NCBI RefSeq assembly: GCF_902728265.1
Contig: NZ_CACVBR010000007.1
Location: forward strand, 78,094 to 142,093
From: Chryseobacterium potabilaquae
GTDB lineage: Bacteria > Bacteroidota > Bacteroidia > Flavobacteriales > Weeksellaceae
Direction of reading: 5' to 3'
Length of the DNA: 64,000 nucleotides
The notes below the pieces were generated by a model. It worked only from the letters and a program-made list of their open reading frames with translations, had not been told where the DNA came from and did no database searches. The position numbers and the translations under genes were made by a program. Below, one piece after another: positions 51,301 to 59,499 of the stretch (positions are counted from its first letter, which is position 1; each line of letters starts with the position of its first letter).

Positions 51301-51534
51301 TTTATTATAGGTATGCTTCCATTGGTTTGGACGCAGGGTGCTGCGGCTAAAGGAAATCATTCTATCGGCATGAGTACAGTAGGAGGAATGTTTACAGGAG
51401 TGGTATTCGGAATTTTCATCATCCCTGTCATGTATGTCATTTTTCAATATTTACATGAAAAAATGCCCAGTAGGAAAAAGAAAAGACTCCAGCAACAAAA
51501 ACAACAGGAAGAGCTACTCACAACAGCTCAATAA
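48352..51534 (+). CDS. RND efflux transporter permease (AcrB/HAE1 family)
   Basis: 1060 residues, full length. It starts MLKQFIERPVLSTVISIILLLLGALSVFNLPI, the family hallmark. The proton-relay aspartates are in TM4 (AIGIVVDDAIVVVEAV) and the lysine in TM10 (GLLAKNAILIVEF). Two large periplasmic loops lie between TM1-2 and TM7-8. HAE1-type pumps export drugs, dyes or detergents using the proton gradient. It sits between adaptor and outer-membrane factor genes with gaps of 42 and 15 bp. Confidence 0.96.
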   Translation: MLKQFIERPVLSTVISIILLLLGALSVFNLPITLFPDIAPPSVQITAFYPGANAEVVARSVATPIEEAVNGVENMTYMTSNSSNDGTMTLSVFFKQGSDPDNAAVNVQNRVSKAMSQLPQEVVQAGISTQKVQNSFIMFMGLYSEDPKQYDELFLQNYMKINIIPQLQRIQGVAQAQVFGTRDYSMRLWLKPDRLAANNLSPQEVLNAVKDHNLEAAPGRLGQGSKETYEYILKYKGKLNKNEDYENIAIKANSDGSFLRLKDVARVEFGSYTYTAANRVDGKPVSGFAILQTADSNANEILTEIEKQIDEFKTTLPNGVKPIIMYNSKDFLDASIHQVVETLVIAFILVFIVVYIFLQDFRSTLIPAIAVPVAIIGTFFFLQLFGFSINMLTLFALVLAIGIVVDDAIVVVEAVHSKMEHTGMPVEHATVSSMSEISGAIISITLVMCAVFIPVGFMQGPAGVFYRQFAFTLVIAIMISAINALTLSPALCALFLNDPQGEPGEHHYKKGFGARFFNAFNASFNTMTKKYIYSVKFLIKNKWIAVGGLALITVASIFLIKQAPTGFIPTEDQGFVLYAVNTPPGSSLDRTHRATEQIDKIVKGEKATNHLWVADGLNFISNANASPYSAGFIKLKDYEDRGDMKDPDQIAAALTGKVSQVKDANAFFFNFPTVQGFGNVSGFEFMLQDKTNGSFEQLGTTTQAFIGELMKRPEIAFAFTTYAAGNPQYTINVDTDKANQLGVSVTELMQTMQIYYGSSFVSDFNRFGKYYRVMAQADIPYRTDTNSLEGIYVKNNLGEMVPVKTLVTLQRTFGPETVTRNNLFNAVTINGTPKPGYSTGDAIKAVEEVAKKSLPRGFGYEWTGITREEIKTGGQTAFVFLLSILFVYFLLAAQYESYILPFAVILTVPTGIFGVFAFTGLAGIDNNIYVQVGLIMLVGLLAKNAILIVEFAVQRRKSGKTLIESALQASRLRLRPILMTSFAFIIGMLPLVWTQGAAAKGNHSIGMSTVGGMFTGVVFGIFIIPVMYVIFQYLHEKMPSRKKKRLQQQKQQEELLTTAQ

Positions 51535-51549
51535 AAGTCTATAGAAACT

Positions 51550-52962
51550 ATGAAAAGAATAAAAAATATTTTTCTAACATTTATATTGGCTTTAGGTTCG
51601 GTTTCGTGTGTCTCCAAATTAGCATACACGGAGCCAGTCCTTCAGCTACCGGAAAAATTCCAATATACTGCAACTGCCGATACAGCAAGTATTGCCAACT
51701 TGGAATGGAAACAATTTTTCAATGACCCGATGTTACAGACATTGATCGAAAAAGGAATTAAAAATAATTACGATTTGCAGATTGCTTTAAAGCAAGTCGC
51801 TTCTTCGCAAGAAAAACTAAAACAGGCAAAGTATCTTCAGTTCCCTGATGTTGGTTTTGGAATTTCAACACAGGTTTCAAGACCATCAAAAAACAGCATG
51901 AACGGACAGAGCTTAAATTTATTCTTAGGAAAAAGCTATGTTGAAGATTACAATGCAGCATTCAATCTTTCTTGGGAAGCCGATATTTGGGGAAAAATTA
52001 AAAATCAGCAAGATGTTTCCAGAATACAATATCTGCAAACTTATGAGGCTCAAAAAGCAATTCAAACACAAGTTGTTGCCGCAATTGCTCAAGGTTATTA
52101 CAATTTATTAATGCTTGATAAACAATTACAAATTGCAAAATCAAATTTAGAATTAAGCAATAATACCCTATCGATTACAGAAAAAATGTGGAAAAGCGGT
52201 GATGCTACTTCTTTGGGAGTTCAGCAGGCAACAGCACAAAAGCAATCCACAGAACTTTTGATTACTCAGCTAGAACAGAATATTGCTATTCAGGAAAACG
52301 CATTAAGTATTTTAATTGGTGAAAATCCAAATAAAATCACCAGAACGATTGAAATGTCGGACACTTCTTTACCACAAGATATTTCTACGGGACTTCCTGC
52401 AGCAATGGTAAGCCGTCGTCCCGATGTTCGTCAACAAGAATTAGTGGTATTAGAATCTAATGCGATCGTAGGAATTGCTCAGGCCAATATGTATCCATCA
52501 TTGAAAATTACAGCAAATGGAGGAGTCAACTCATTTAAAATTGATAACTGGTTTCAAATTCCGGCCTCTTTGTTTGGATCTGTTTTAGGGGGGATTACTC
52601 AACCCATTTTCCAAAAAAAACAGTTAAAAACGGATTTGAATGTAGCCAAAATTCAGAGAGAGAAAAATGTCTTGGCATTTCGTCAATCTGTTTTAAATGC
52701 TGTAGGTGAGGTTTCTGATGCATTGGTTTCCAATGAAAGTTTAAAAAATCAAGAACAAAAGGCAACTGAACAAGTGATCACCTTAAAAGATGGAATTAAA
52801 AGTGCCGAAATGCTTTATAAAGGAGGAATGGCCAATTATTTAGAAGTAATTACCGCTCAAGGAAATTCTTTACAAGCAGAATTAAATCTTGCTTCCGTAA
52901 AAAGACAAAGATTAAGCAGTATTGTTGATCTGTATCGAGCTTTAGGCGGAGGTTGGAAATAG
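51550..52962 (+). CDS. RND efflux outer membrane factor (TolC/NodT family lipoprotein)
   Basis: 470 residues. The lipoprotein signal ends in SVSC. LEWKQFFNDPMLQTLIEKGIKNNYDLQIALKQV and LSWEADIWGKIKNQQDVSR, with the second repeat ISTGLPAAMVSRRPDVRQQE, are standard NodT/OprM features. It forms the channel through the outer membrane for the AcrAB-type proteins upstream. It is the last gene of the tripartite operon and ends at a terminator. Confidence 0.94.
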   Translation: MKRIKNIFLTFILALGSVSCVSKLAYTEPVLQLPEKFQYTATADTASIANLEWKQFFNDPMLQTLIEKGIKNNYDLQIALKQVASSQEKLKQAKYLQFPDVGFGISTQVSRPSKNSMNGQSLNLFLGKSYVEDYNAAFNLSWEADIWGKIKNQQDVSRIQYLQTYEAQKAIQTQVVAAIAQGYYNLLMLDKQLQIAKSNLELSNNTLSITEKMWKSGDATSLGVQQATAQKQSTELLITQLEQNIAIQENALSILIGENPNKITRTIEMSDTSLPQDISTGLPAAMVSRRPDVRQQELVVLESNAIVGIAQANMYPSLKITANGGVNSFKIDNWFQIPASLFGSVLGGITQPIFQKKQLKTDLNVAKIQREKNVLAFRQSVLNAVGEVSDALVSNESLKNQEQKATEQVITLKDGIKSAEMLYKGGMANYLEVITAQGNSLQAELNLASVKRQRLSSIVDLYRALGGGWK

Positions 52963-52985
52963 TAAGTTAAATTATATTGTTAAAG

Positions 52986-53012
52986 AATGCGGTCTTTCGA
53001 GATCGCATTTTT
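52986..53012 (+). terminator. terminator of the efflux operon
   Basis: AATGCGGTCT / AGATCGCATT (one mismatch) with a four-base loop, then TTTTT. Confidence 0.75.
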
Positions 53013-53077
53013 CGTTGGTTAAGGTTGAAAGTTAAACCTAAATCCTATGCTCTATCCCTTTAAAAATAACTTTTAAT

Positions 53078-53989
53078 TTACTTTTGCTGCAGATTAATGT
53101 AATTAATCAAACGATCAAAATCCTCTTGAGAATACCCCAACGGCAAATAATAAATATCCTCTGCTTTTCTATACCAAGTCAATTGTCGTTTGGCATACCT
53201 TCTACTATTTTTCTTAATCTCAGAAATAGCAAAATCTAGATCCCACTCTCCATCAAAATATTTAAAAAGTTCGGTATACCCTACTGTATTTAAAGCGGTC
53301 AATTGTTTAAATTCTTCTAAGCTCTTTGCTTCTTCCAGCAGACCTTTTTCCATCATTATATCCACTCTCCTATTGATTCTGTCATACAATTCCTCTCTAG
53401 AAGCTTCAATTCCAATTCGTATTGTTTTAAAATCTCTTGAATCTTGTGAAACAGCAATCTGCTCAGAATATTTTTTATTCGTTTGCCAAATTATATCGAT
53501 GGCTCGTAGAAGCCTTCTGTGGTTATGAAAATCTACTATCGCAAAATATTCAGGGTCTAGTTCCTTTAATATTTCTTGAAGTTTCTCAATCCCATTATTT
53601 TCTAGTATTTCTTGTAATTTTTTCTGATTTTCTTCATCCGCTTCAGGCAAATCATTTAACCCTTCAATCACTGCTTTTTCATACATCATACTTCCACCAA
53701 CCAAAATGACAGTTTTATGATTTTCAAAAAGTTCATTGAGTTTTTTTAAAGCATCTTCTTCATACTGTCCAATAGAATAATACTCCTGAATCGAAAGATT
53801 TCCAATGAAATGATGCTGCGCTTCTAGTAATTCTTCATCAGTAGGTGAAGCGGTCCCAATTTTCATTTCCTTAAAAAACTGACGCGAATCACAGGAAACA
53901 ATTTCAGTATTAAAATATTTAGCTAGATCAATTGCTAATCTTGTTTTTCCAATTCCGGTCGGTCCCACAACAGAAATTAGATTTTTCAT
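53078..53989 (-). CDS. miaA: tRNA dimethylallyltransferase MiaA
   Basis: 303 residues from the Met at 53989 (MKNLISVVGPTGIGKTRLAIDLAK); a start at 54022 would add eleven residues with no homology. The P-loop GPTGIGKT, the DSRQFFKEMKIGTASPTDEEL block with the catalytic Asp, HHFIGNLSIQEYYSIGQYEEDAL, and the C-terminal NSRRYAKRQLTWYRK are typical. It isopentenylates A37 of tRNAs reading UNN codons. Monocistronic and divergent from yicC. Confidence 0.95.
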   Translation of the reverse strand: MKNLISVVGPTGIGKTRLAIDLAKYFNTEIVSCDSRQFFKEMKIGTASPTDEELLEAQHHFIGNLSIQEYYSIGQYEEDALKKLNELFENHKTVILVGGSMMYEKAVIEGLNDLPEADEENQKKLQEILENNGIEKLQEILKELDPEYFAIVDFHNHRRLLRAIDIIWQTNKKYSEQIAVSQDSRDFKTIRIGIEASREELYDRINRRVDIMMEKGLLEEAKSLEEFKQLTALNTVGYTELFKYFDGEWDLDFAISEIKKNSRRYAKRQLTWYRKAEDIYYLPLGYSQEDFDRLINYINLQQK

Positions 53990-54095
53990 AGGTAGAGTAT
54001 TTTCTTGTTTTTTAATGGCCATATGGAATCCTTAGTCTTCTTCAATATTTATATTTTCCAAATCATTGTGATTTCACAGTGCTAATTTAAATGTT

Positions 54096-54103
54096 TATCT
54101 TTG
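54096..54103 (+). promoter_or_regulatory. -7 element of yicC-gmk
   Basis: TATCTTTG (TAnnTTTG), 17 bases before the yicC ATG. Confidence 0.55.
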
Positions 54104-54120
54104 TACGACAATAAAAAACT

Positions 54121-54978
54121 ATGATTTTATCAATGACCGGCTTTGGTAGAGCCGAAAATGTTTTTGAAGGAAAAAAAATTACTATAGATATTAAATCTCT
54201 TAATAGCAAAAGTTTTGATTTAAACATCAAAATACCCTTACGTTATAAAGAGAAAGAGTTTGAAATTAGAAAAATCTTGAATGATCGAATAATTCGTGGA
54301 AAAGTAGATTGCTATATCAATCTAGAAAATCTTGAAGAATCAAACGATGTAAAAATCAATAAAAGCTTAATTGATTCTTATATAAATGAACTTCGTACTA
54401 TTGCCTCAGATGGACCCGATTTTGAATATTTGAAAATGGCAGTAAGACTTCCTGATGCTATTACTTCGAGACCCGATGAATTATCGGAAGGAGAATGGGA
54501 AGCTTTATCAAAAATTGTAATCGCAGCTATTGATCGTTTTGAAGAATTCAGAAAAACCGAAGGTAAGATTCTACATGAAGAACTAGAAAGGAATATTCAA
54601 AATATTGATAAGAATCTATCAGAAGTGATCCCCTTTGAAGAAGAAAGAATTATAGCCGTAAAAGAACGCTATCAAAAGTCTTTAAAAGAATTCGAAAACA
54701 TTGATGAAACCCGTTTTTACCAAGAAATGGCCTATTTCACAGAAAAATTGGATATTTCGGAAGAAAAAGTAAGACTTTCCCAACATTTAAAATATTACAA
54801 AGAAGTAATGGAAAACGAAGATTTCAATGGGAAAAAGCTGGGGTTTATTTCTCAGGAAATTGGAAGAGAAATCAATACATTAGGTTCAAAAGCCAATCAT
54901 GCAGAAATTCAAAAGTTAGTTGTCATGATGAAGGACGATTTGGAAAAAATCAAAGAACAGACATTAAACGTTTTATAA
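54121..54978 (+). CDS. yicC: YicC family endoribonuclease
   Basis: 285 residues. MILSMTGFGRAE is the invariant start of the family, followed by KSLNSKSFDLNIKIPLRYKEKEFEIRK and, near the C-terminus, KKLGFISQEIGREINTLGSKANHAEIQKLVVMMKDDLEKIKEQTLNV. E. coli YicC has been reported to act as a ribonuclease on small RNA targets. Here it is followed 74 bp later by gmk, an association seen in many bacteria. Confidence 0.95.
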   Translation: MILSMTGFGRAENVFEGKKITIDIKSLNSKSFDLNIKIPLRYKEKEFEIRKILNDRIIRGKVDCYINLENLEESNDVKINKSLIDSYINELRTIASDGPDFEYLKMAVRLPDAITSRPDELSEGEWEALSKIVIAAIDRFEEFRKTEGKILHEELERNIQNIDKNLSEVIPFEEERIIAVKERYQKSLKEFENIDETRFYQEMAYFTEKLDISEEKVRLSQHLKYYKEVMENEDFNGKKLGFISQEIGREINTLGSKANHAEIQKLVVMMKDDLEKIKEQTLNVL

Positions 54979-55052
54979 CCATGAACTAATATGATGAATA
55001 AGAAGTTGAATGATTAAAAAATAAATACAGCCGATTATTCATCACTAAAAAA

Positions 55053-55616
55053 ATGAATAAAGTTATTATATTTTCAGCACCATCGGGAAGCGGAAAAACA
55101 ACATTAGTAAAACATTCCTTAGAAGTTTTTAATGAACTTCAATTTTCAATTTCCTGTACAACAAGGCAACCCAGAGGGAGTGAAGTGCATGCTGTGGATT
55201 ATCATTTTTTAACACCTAATGAATTCCGGCAGAAAATTGCAGAAGAAGCTTTTGTAGAATTTGAAGAAGTATATACCGATAAATATTATGGTACTTTAAA
55301 GTCTGAAGTTGAAAAAATCTGGAATCAAGGAAAAGTAGTTATTTTTGATGTTGATGTAAAGGGAGGAATTTCATTAAAAAAATATTTTAAAGAAAAAGCT
55401 TTATCAATTTTTATCGAACCACCTTCCATTGAAGAATTAGAACGAAGATTGATTTCAAGAAATACAGATGATGCGGAAACAATTAAAACACGTATCGCAA
55501 AGGCAGAAGAAGAAATGTCTTATGCAAAGGAATTTGATAAAGTCGTTATCAACACAGATTTGAACGACGCAAAAAAAGAAATAGAAAGTTTAATAAAAGA
55601 TTTCATTGAAAATTAA
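55053..55616 (+). CDS. gmk: guanylate kinase Gmk
   Basis: 187 residues. It converts GMP to GDP with ATP. The P-loop is FSAPSGSGKTTLVKH; SISCTTRQPRGSEVHAVDYHFL binds GMP, and FDVDVKGGISLKKYF and RRLISRNTDDAETIKTRI form the core and lid. Length is normal. It lies between yicC and nadA in the same orientation. Confidence 0.96.
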   Translation: MNKVIIFSAPSGSGKTTLVKHSLEVFNELQFSISCTTRQPRGSEVHAVDYHFLTPNEFRQKIAEEAFVEFEEVYTDKYYGTLKSEVEKIWNQGKVVIFDVDVKGGISLKKYFKEKALSIFIEPPSIEELERRLISRNTDDAETIKTRIAKAEEEMSYAKEFDKVVINTDLNDAKKEIESLIKDFIEN

Positions 55617-55694
55617 CACGGAAACATCGGACTATTAAATAATAATTCCAAGTATCCTAATAATTTTTAATAAACAAAAAACATTGAGGTTGAT

Positions 55695-56714
55695 ATGAGT
55701 ACTGAAACACTTGAAAAAGCTAAATCTGCAATTCCAGTTAGGGGCTATTTAGATATAAAAGACCTTATTATTCCTGAAGGTGAGGAACTGGTAAAAGCTA
55801 TTCTTGCATTAAAAAAAGAAAAGAATGCCATTATTTTAGCGCATTATTACCAGCCTGGAGAAATTCAAGATATCGCAGATTTTTTGGGAGACTCTTTACA
55901 ATTGGCAAGACAAGCAAAAGAAACCAATGCTGATATGATTGTATTCTGTGGAGTACATTTCATGGCAGAAGCAGCCAAAATACTGAATCCAACGAAAAAA
56001 GTGGTTCTTCCCGATACCATGGCCGGTTGTTCTTTAGCAGACGGTTGTTCTGGTGAAGGGTTAAGAAAAATGCGTGAAAAGCATCCGAACGCATTGGTTG
56101 CTACCTATATCAACTGTAATGCAGAAACCAAAGCTGAAAGTGATATTATTGTTACCAGCTCAAATGCAGAAACCATAATTGATGCTTTACCAAAAGACAG
56201 ACCGATCATTTTCGCGCCAGATAAAAATTTAGGAAGATATTTATCTCAAAAAACTGGACGTGATATGATTCTTTGGGATGGAAGTTGTGTGGTTCATGAA
56301 GCATTTTCAATGGAAAGAATTGCAAAACAATTAGCGGATAATCCTGATGCAAAATTGATCGCACATCCTGAAAGCGAAGAAGCAGTTCTAAAACTGGCTC
56401 ACTATATTGGTTCCACTTCTGCTCTTCTCAATTATGTTGAAAAAGACGATTGCCAAAAATTCATCATAGCAACCGAGGAAGGTATTCTGCATGAAATGAG
56501 AAAACGGGCACCTCATAAAGAGCTGATTCCCGCTTTAGTTTTCGACGAAAGCTGTAACTGCTCAGAATGTTTCTATATGAAGCGGAATACCATGGAAAAA
56601 CTGTATTTATGTATGAAATATGAGCTTCCAGAGATTCTAATTGACGAAGAATTGAGAATAAAAGCATTAAAGCCTATTGAGGCTATGCTTGATCTTTCAA
56701 AAAGCATAAAATAA
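55695..56714 (+). CDS. nadA: quinolinate synthase NadA
   Basis: 339 residues. It condenses iminoaspartate and dihydroxyacetone phosphate to quinolinate for NAD synthesis. AILAHYYQPGEIQDIADFLGDSL and FCGVHFMAEAAKILNP are typical. The [4Fe-4S] cluster ligands are Cys112 (AGCSLADGC), Cys198 (WDGSCVVHEAF) and one of the C-terminal cysteines in ESCNCSECFYMK (Cys292 most likely). NadB, its usual partner, is not in this window. A terminator follows. Confidence 0.96.
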   Translation: MSTETLEKAKSAIPVRGYLDIKDLIIPEGEELVKAILALKKEKNAIILAHYYQPGEIQDIADFLGDSLQLARQAKETNADMIVFCGVHFMAEAAKILNPTKKVVLPDTMAGCSLADGCSGEGLRKMREKHPNALVATYINCNAETKAESDIIVTSSNAETIIDALPKDRPIIFAPDKNLGRYLSQKTGRDMILWDGSCVVHEAFSMERIAKQLADNPDAKLIAHPESEEAVLKLAHYIGSTSALLNYVEKDDCQKFIIATEEGILHEMRKRAPHKELIPALVFDESCNCSECFYMKRNTMEKLYLCMKYELPEILIDEELRIKALKPIEAMLDLSKSIK

Positions 56715-56716
56715 GT

Positions 56717-56753
56717 AAAAAAAGCGGACAAATCTTGTTCGCTTTTTCTTTTT
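56717..56753 (+). terminator. terminator after nadA
   Basis: AAAAAGCGGACAA / TTGTTCGCTTTTT (one mismatch) with loop ATC... and a T-rich tail. Confidence 0.8.
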
Positions 56754-56790
56754 AACGATCAAATATTAAAGTTAATTTGATAAAAACACT

Positions 56791-56819
56791 TTGCTATTTC
56801 TTTTTAAATTGTATATTTG
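56791..56819 (+). promoter_or_regulatory. thr operon promoter
   Basis: TTG at 56791-56793, an 18-base spacer and TATATTTG at 56812-56819, a good match to the Bacteroidota -33/-7 consensus, 12 bases before the leader-peptide ATG. Confidence 0.7.
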
Positions 56820-56831
56820 TCATTAGTAATA

Positions 56832-56930
56832 ATGAATTATTTAAGAAACATATCTGATATTTCGACTCCGAATTTCTCTATTTCGGAAATATCATTTGTT
56901 TCTATTACTACCACTACGACTACCCCATAA
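56832..56930 (+). CDS. thrL: thr operon leader peptide
   Basis: A 32-codon frame starting MNYLRNISDI and ending SFVSITTTTTTP. Six consecutive threonine codons (ACT ACC ACT ACG ACT ACC) follow an Ile and come just before Pro and the TAA stop at 56928-56930; five Ile codons are spread through it. It begins 12 bases after a strong promoter and lies 106 bp upstream of thrA. This is the signature of a leader peptide whose translation senses charged tRNA-Thr (and perhaps tRNA-Ile), as in the enterobacterial thrL. I infer attenuation control of thrABC. Confidence 0.85.
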   Translation: MNYLRNISDISTPNFSISEISFVSITTTTTTP

Positions 56931-57013
56931 TGGGGTAAATTTTCACATATTATTTCGATGCGTCGTACTCTTTTTTGAAGAGTAATCATTTTTCAATGAT
57001 CATTCAATGATCA
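56923..57013 (+). promoter_or_regulatory. thr attenuator hairpins
   Basis: Four possible hairpins follow the Thr codons. CCCCA-TAA-TGGGG (56923-56935) has the leader stop codon as its loop. TACTCTT/AAGAGTA (56966-56984) is followed by ATCATTTTTC and looks like a terminator. ATCATT/AATGAT (56986-57000 region) and TGATCATT/AATGATCA (56997-57013) overlap each other and the terminator tail. Mutually exclusive pairing could couple ribosome position to termination; the exact switch is inferred. Confidence 0.55.
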
Positions 57014-57036
57014 ATCAATAATCAAAATATTCATAC

Positions 57037-59490
57037 ATGATGAAAATATTAAAATTTGGCGGAACTTCTGTCGCCAACGCTCAAAATATACTAAAAGTAG
57101 AAGGTATTATAAAAAAAGAATCTCAAAAAAATAGAATCATTGTTATAGTTTCCGCTCTACATAGTGTTACAGACCATTTAATACAGGCTGCCGAGCAAGC
57201 AGCTAAAAAAAAAGAAAGCTATTTGGAGATTATCAAAATTTTAGAAAACAAACATTTAGCTCTCGTAAAAGAATTAATTCCTGTCGTAGATCAAAGTACC
57301 TGGTTAAGCTTTGTTAAAAAACATTTCAATGATATTGAAGATATATGCCATGGAATTTTTGTATTGGGTGAGTTCACGAACCGTATTAAAGATAAAATAA
57401 CATCCTATGGAGAATTTCTTTCTTCCCAAATTATTGCAGCTAGACTCCAACATACAGGTTTAGATTGTCGATGGATGGATTCTTCAGAACTCATCAAAAC
57501 TAATAGTAATTTCACCAATGCAAAAGTAGATTTTGAAATCACCGAAAAAAATGTAAGCCAATATGTGGTGGAAAACACCAATACAATCATTATTGCACCA
57601 GGATTTATTGCCAAAGATCAAAAAGGCAATACCACTACGTTAGGAAGAGGAGGCTCAGATTACACAGCTTCCATTATAGCTTCTTCAATTAATGCAAAAG
57701 AACTTCAAATATGGACTGATGTAAATGGAATGATGACAGCTGATCCTAGATTAGTATCTAATGCAAAGCCTATTCCGGAGATTTCTTACCATGAGGCAAT
57801 GGAACTTTCCCACTTTGGAGCAAAAGTTTTATATCCCCCAACGATTCAACCTGTGATGATAAAAAATATTGATCTTAAAATCAAAAACACTTTTGAACCT
57901 GAAGCTACAGGAACATTAGTTTCTCATCATATAAAACCATCAGAATATGAAGGACAAAATATTGCAGTGGGTATTTCTAATATGAGTAACATCTCTTTAT
58001 TAACTTTAGAAGGAAGTGGAATGGTAGGAATTCCTGGGATCTCAGCAAAATTATTCCAATGCCTTAGTAATGAAAATATAAATGTAATTCTCATTACCCA
58101 AAGTTCTTCAGAGCATTCTATTACTATTGCAATTCATGAAAGAGATATGTTAAATGCTGAAAAAGCTATTAATTATTCATTTGCTGATGATCTAAAATTA
58201 GAAAGGATTTCACCGGTAAAAATAGAAAATGAACTTTCCATTGTGGCATTGGTAGGAGAAAACATGAAAAGCAGAAGTGGTGTAAGTGCTAAAATGTTTG
58301 GGTGCTTAGGAAACAATGGTATTAATATCAGAGCTATCGCTCAAGGATCTTCAGAAAAAAATATTAGTATTGTTATTTCAGAAAAAGATATCAAAAAAGC
58401 AGTCAATGTTCTCCACGAAGAGTTTTTTGAATCAGAAATCAAGCAAGTCCATTTATATCTCTGTGGTACAGGGAATGTAGGAAATAAACTTATTCAACAA
58501 ATCTATGATCAGAATGAATATTTAAAAGATCATCTTTTAATCAATTTAAGAATTGCCGGAGTATCCAACAGTCGTAAAATGAATTTCGCAGACAATGGAA
58601 TTCAAAAATCAGAGTATAATGAATGGCTTGAAAATGGAGAGGCAGCTTCCGTTCAAAAATTTGCAGCAGAAATTATCTCTAAAAATCTTAGGAATTCTAT
58701 ATTTATTGATGTAACGGCAAGCCCACAAGTTCCTGAGGTATATGAAATGTTATTAAAAAGAAGTATTAACATTGTAGCATGTAATAAAATTGCTGCTTCT
58801 TCCGACTTTGAAAAATATACCACGTTAAAAAATATGGCTAAAAATCATAGCTGTAAATTTTTCTTTGAAACCAATGTAGGGGCAGGCCTTCCTATTATAG
58901 GAACTATTAATGATCTCATAAGAAGTGGTGATAAAATAACTTCTATTCAGGCAGTATTAAGTGGAACATTAAATTTTGTTTTTAATCATTATGATGGAAG
59001 CAGATCATTTTCCGAAGTAGTTGCTCAGGCTCAAAAAGAAGGATATACAGAACCTGACCCTAGGCTAGATCTGGCAGGGACTGATGTTGCCCGTAAAATT
59101 TTGATTTTAGCTCGAGAAGCCGGTTATTCTTTACAATTTGAAGATATTATAAACACTTCTTTTCTTCCCCAAGAATGTATGGAAGGAAGCGTAGAAGACT
59201 TTTATAAAAAACTTATTAAGTATGAAGCTCACTTTAGAAACTTATTGAATGAAGCTAAAAGTAATGGCAAAATCTTAAAATATGTTGCCGAATTTGAAAA
59301 TGGTAAAGCAAAAGTAGGATTACAACATATTTCTCCAGAAAACGATTTGTATCATCTTTATGGTAAAGATAATATTGTCATTTTTAAAACTTTAAGGTAT
59401 TCTGACCAACCTCTTGTAGTAAAAGGGGCCGGTGCTGGTGCAGAAGTTACAGCCAGTGGTGTATTTTCAGATATTGTTCGCTCCATTTAA
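57037..59490 (+). CDS. thrA: bifunctional aspartokinase / homoserine dehydrogenase ThrA
   Basis: 817 residues. The N-terminal aspartokinase starts MMKILKFGGTSVANAQNI and includes TLGRGGSDYTASIIA and WTDVNGMMTADPR. A pair of ACT domains (about 310-470: GSGMVGIPGISAKLFQCL, ENMKSRSGVSAKMFGCLGNN) should bind threonine for feedback. The C-terminal homoserine dehydrogenase has LCGTGNVGNKLI, FETNVGAGLPIIGTINDLI and YTEPDPRLDLAGTDVARK. It catalyses the first and third steps from aspartate to threonine and methionine. It opens the thrABC operon under a leader-peptide control region. Confidence 0.96.
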   Translation: MMKILKFGGTSVANAQNILKVEGIIKKESQKNRIIVIVSALHSVTDHLIQAAEQAAKKKESYLEIIKILENKHLALVKELIPVVDQSTWLSFVKKHFNDIEDICHGIFVLGEFTNRIKDKITSYGEFLSSQIIAARLQHTGLDCRWMDSSELIKTNSNFTNAKVDFEITEKNVSQYVVENTNTIIIAPGFIAKDQKGNTTTLGRGGSDYTASIIASSINAKELQIWTDVNGMMTADPRLVSNAKPIPEISYHEAMELSHFGAKVLYPPTIQPVMIKNIDLKIKNTFEPEATGTLVSHHIKPSEYEGQNIAVGISNMSNISLLTLEGSGMVGIPGISAKLFQCLSNENINVILITQSSSEHSITIAIHERDMLNAEKAINYSFADDLKLERISPVKIENELSIVALVGENMKSRSGVSAKMFGCLGNNGINIRAIAQGSSEKNISIVISEKDIKKAVNVLHEEFFESEIKQVHLYLCGTGNVGNKLIQQIYDQNEYLKDHLLINLRIAGVSNSRKMNFADNGIQKSEYNEWLENGEAASVQKFAAEIISKNLRNSIFIDVTASPQVPEVYEMLLKRSINIVACNKIAASSDFEKYTTLKNMAKNHSCKFFFETNVGAGLPIIGTINDLIRSGDKITSIQAVLSGTLNFVFNHYDGSRSFSEVVAQAQKEGYTEPDPRLDLAGTDVARKILILAREAGYSLQFEDIINTSFLPQECMEGSVEDFYKKLIKYEAHFRNLLNEAKSNGKILKYVAEFENGKAKVGLQHISPENDLYHLYGKDNIVIFKTLRYSDQPLVVKGAGAGAEVTASGVFSDIVRSI

Positions 59491-59499
59491 AATAAAAAT

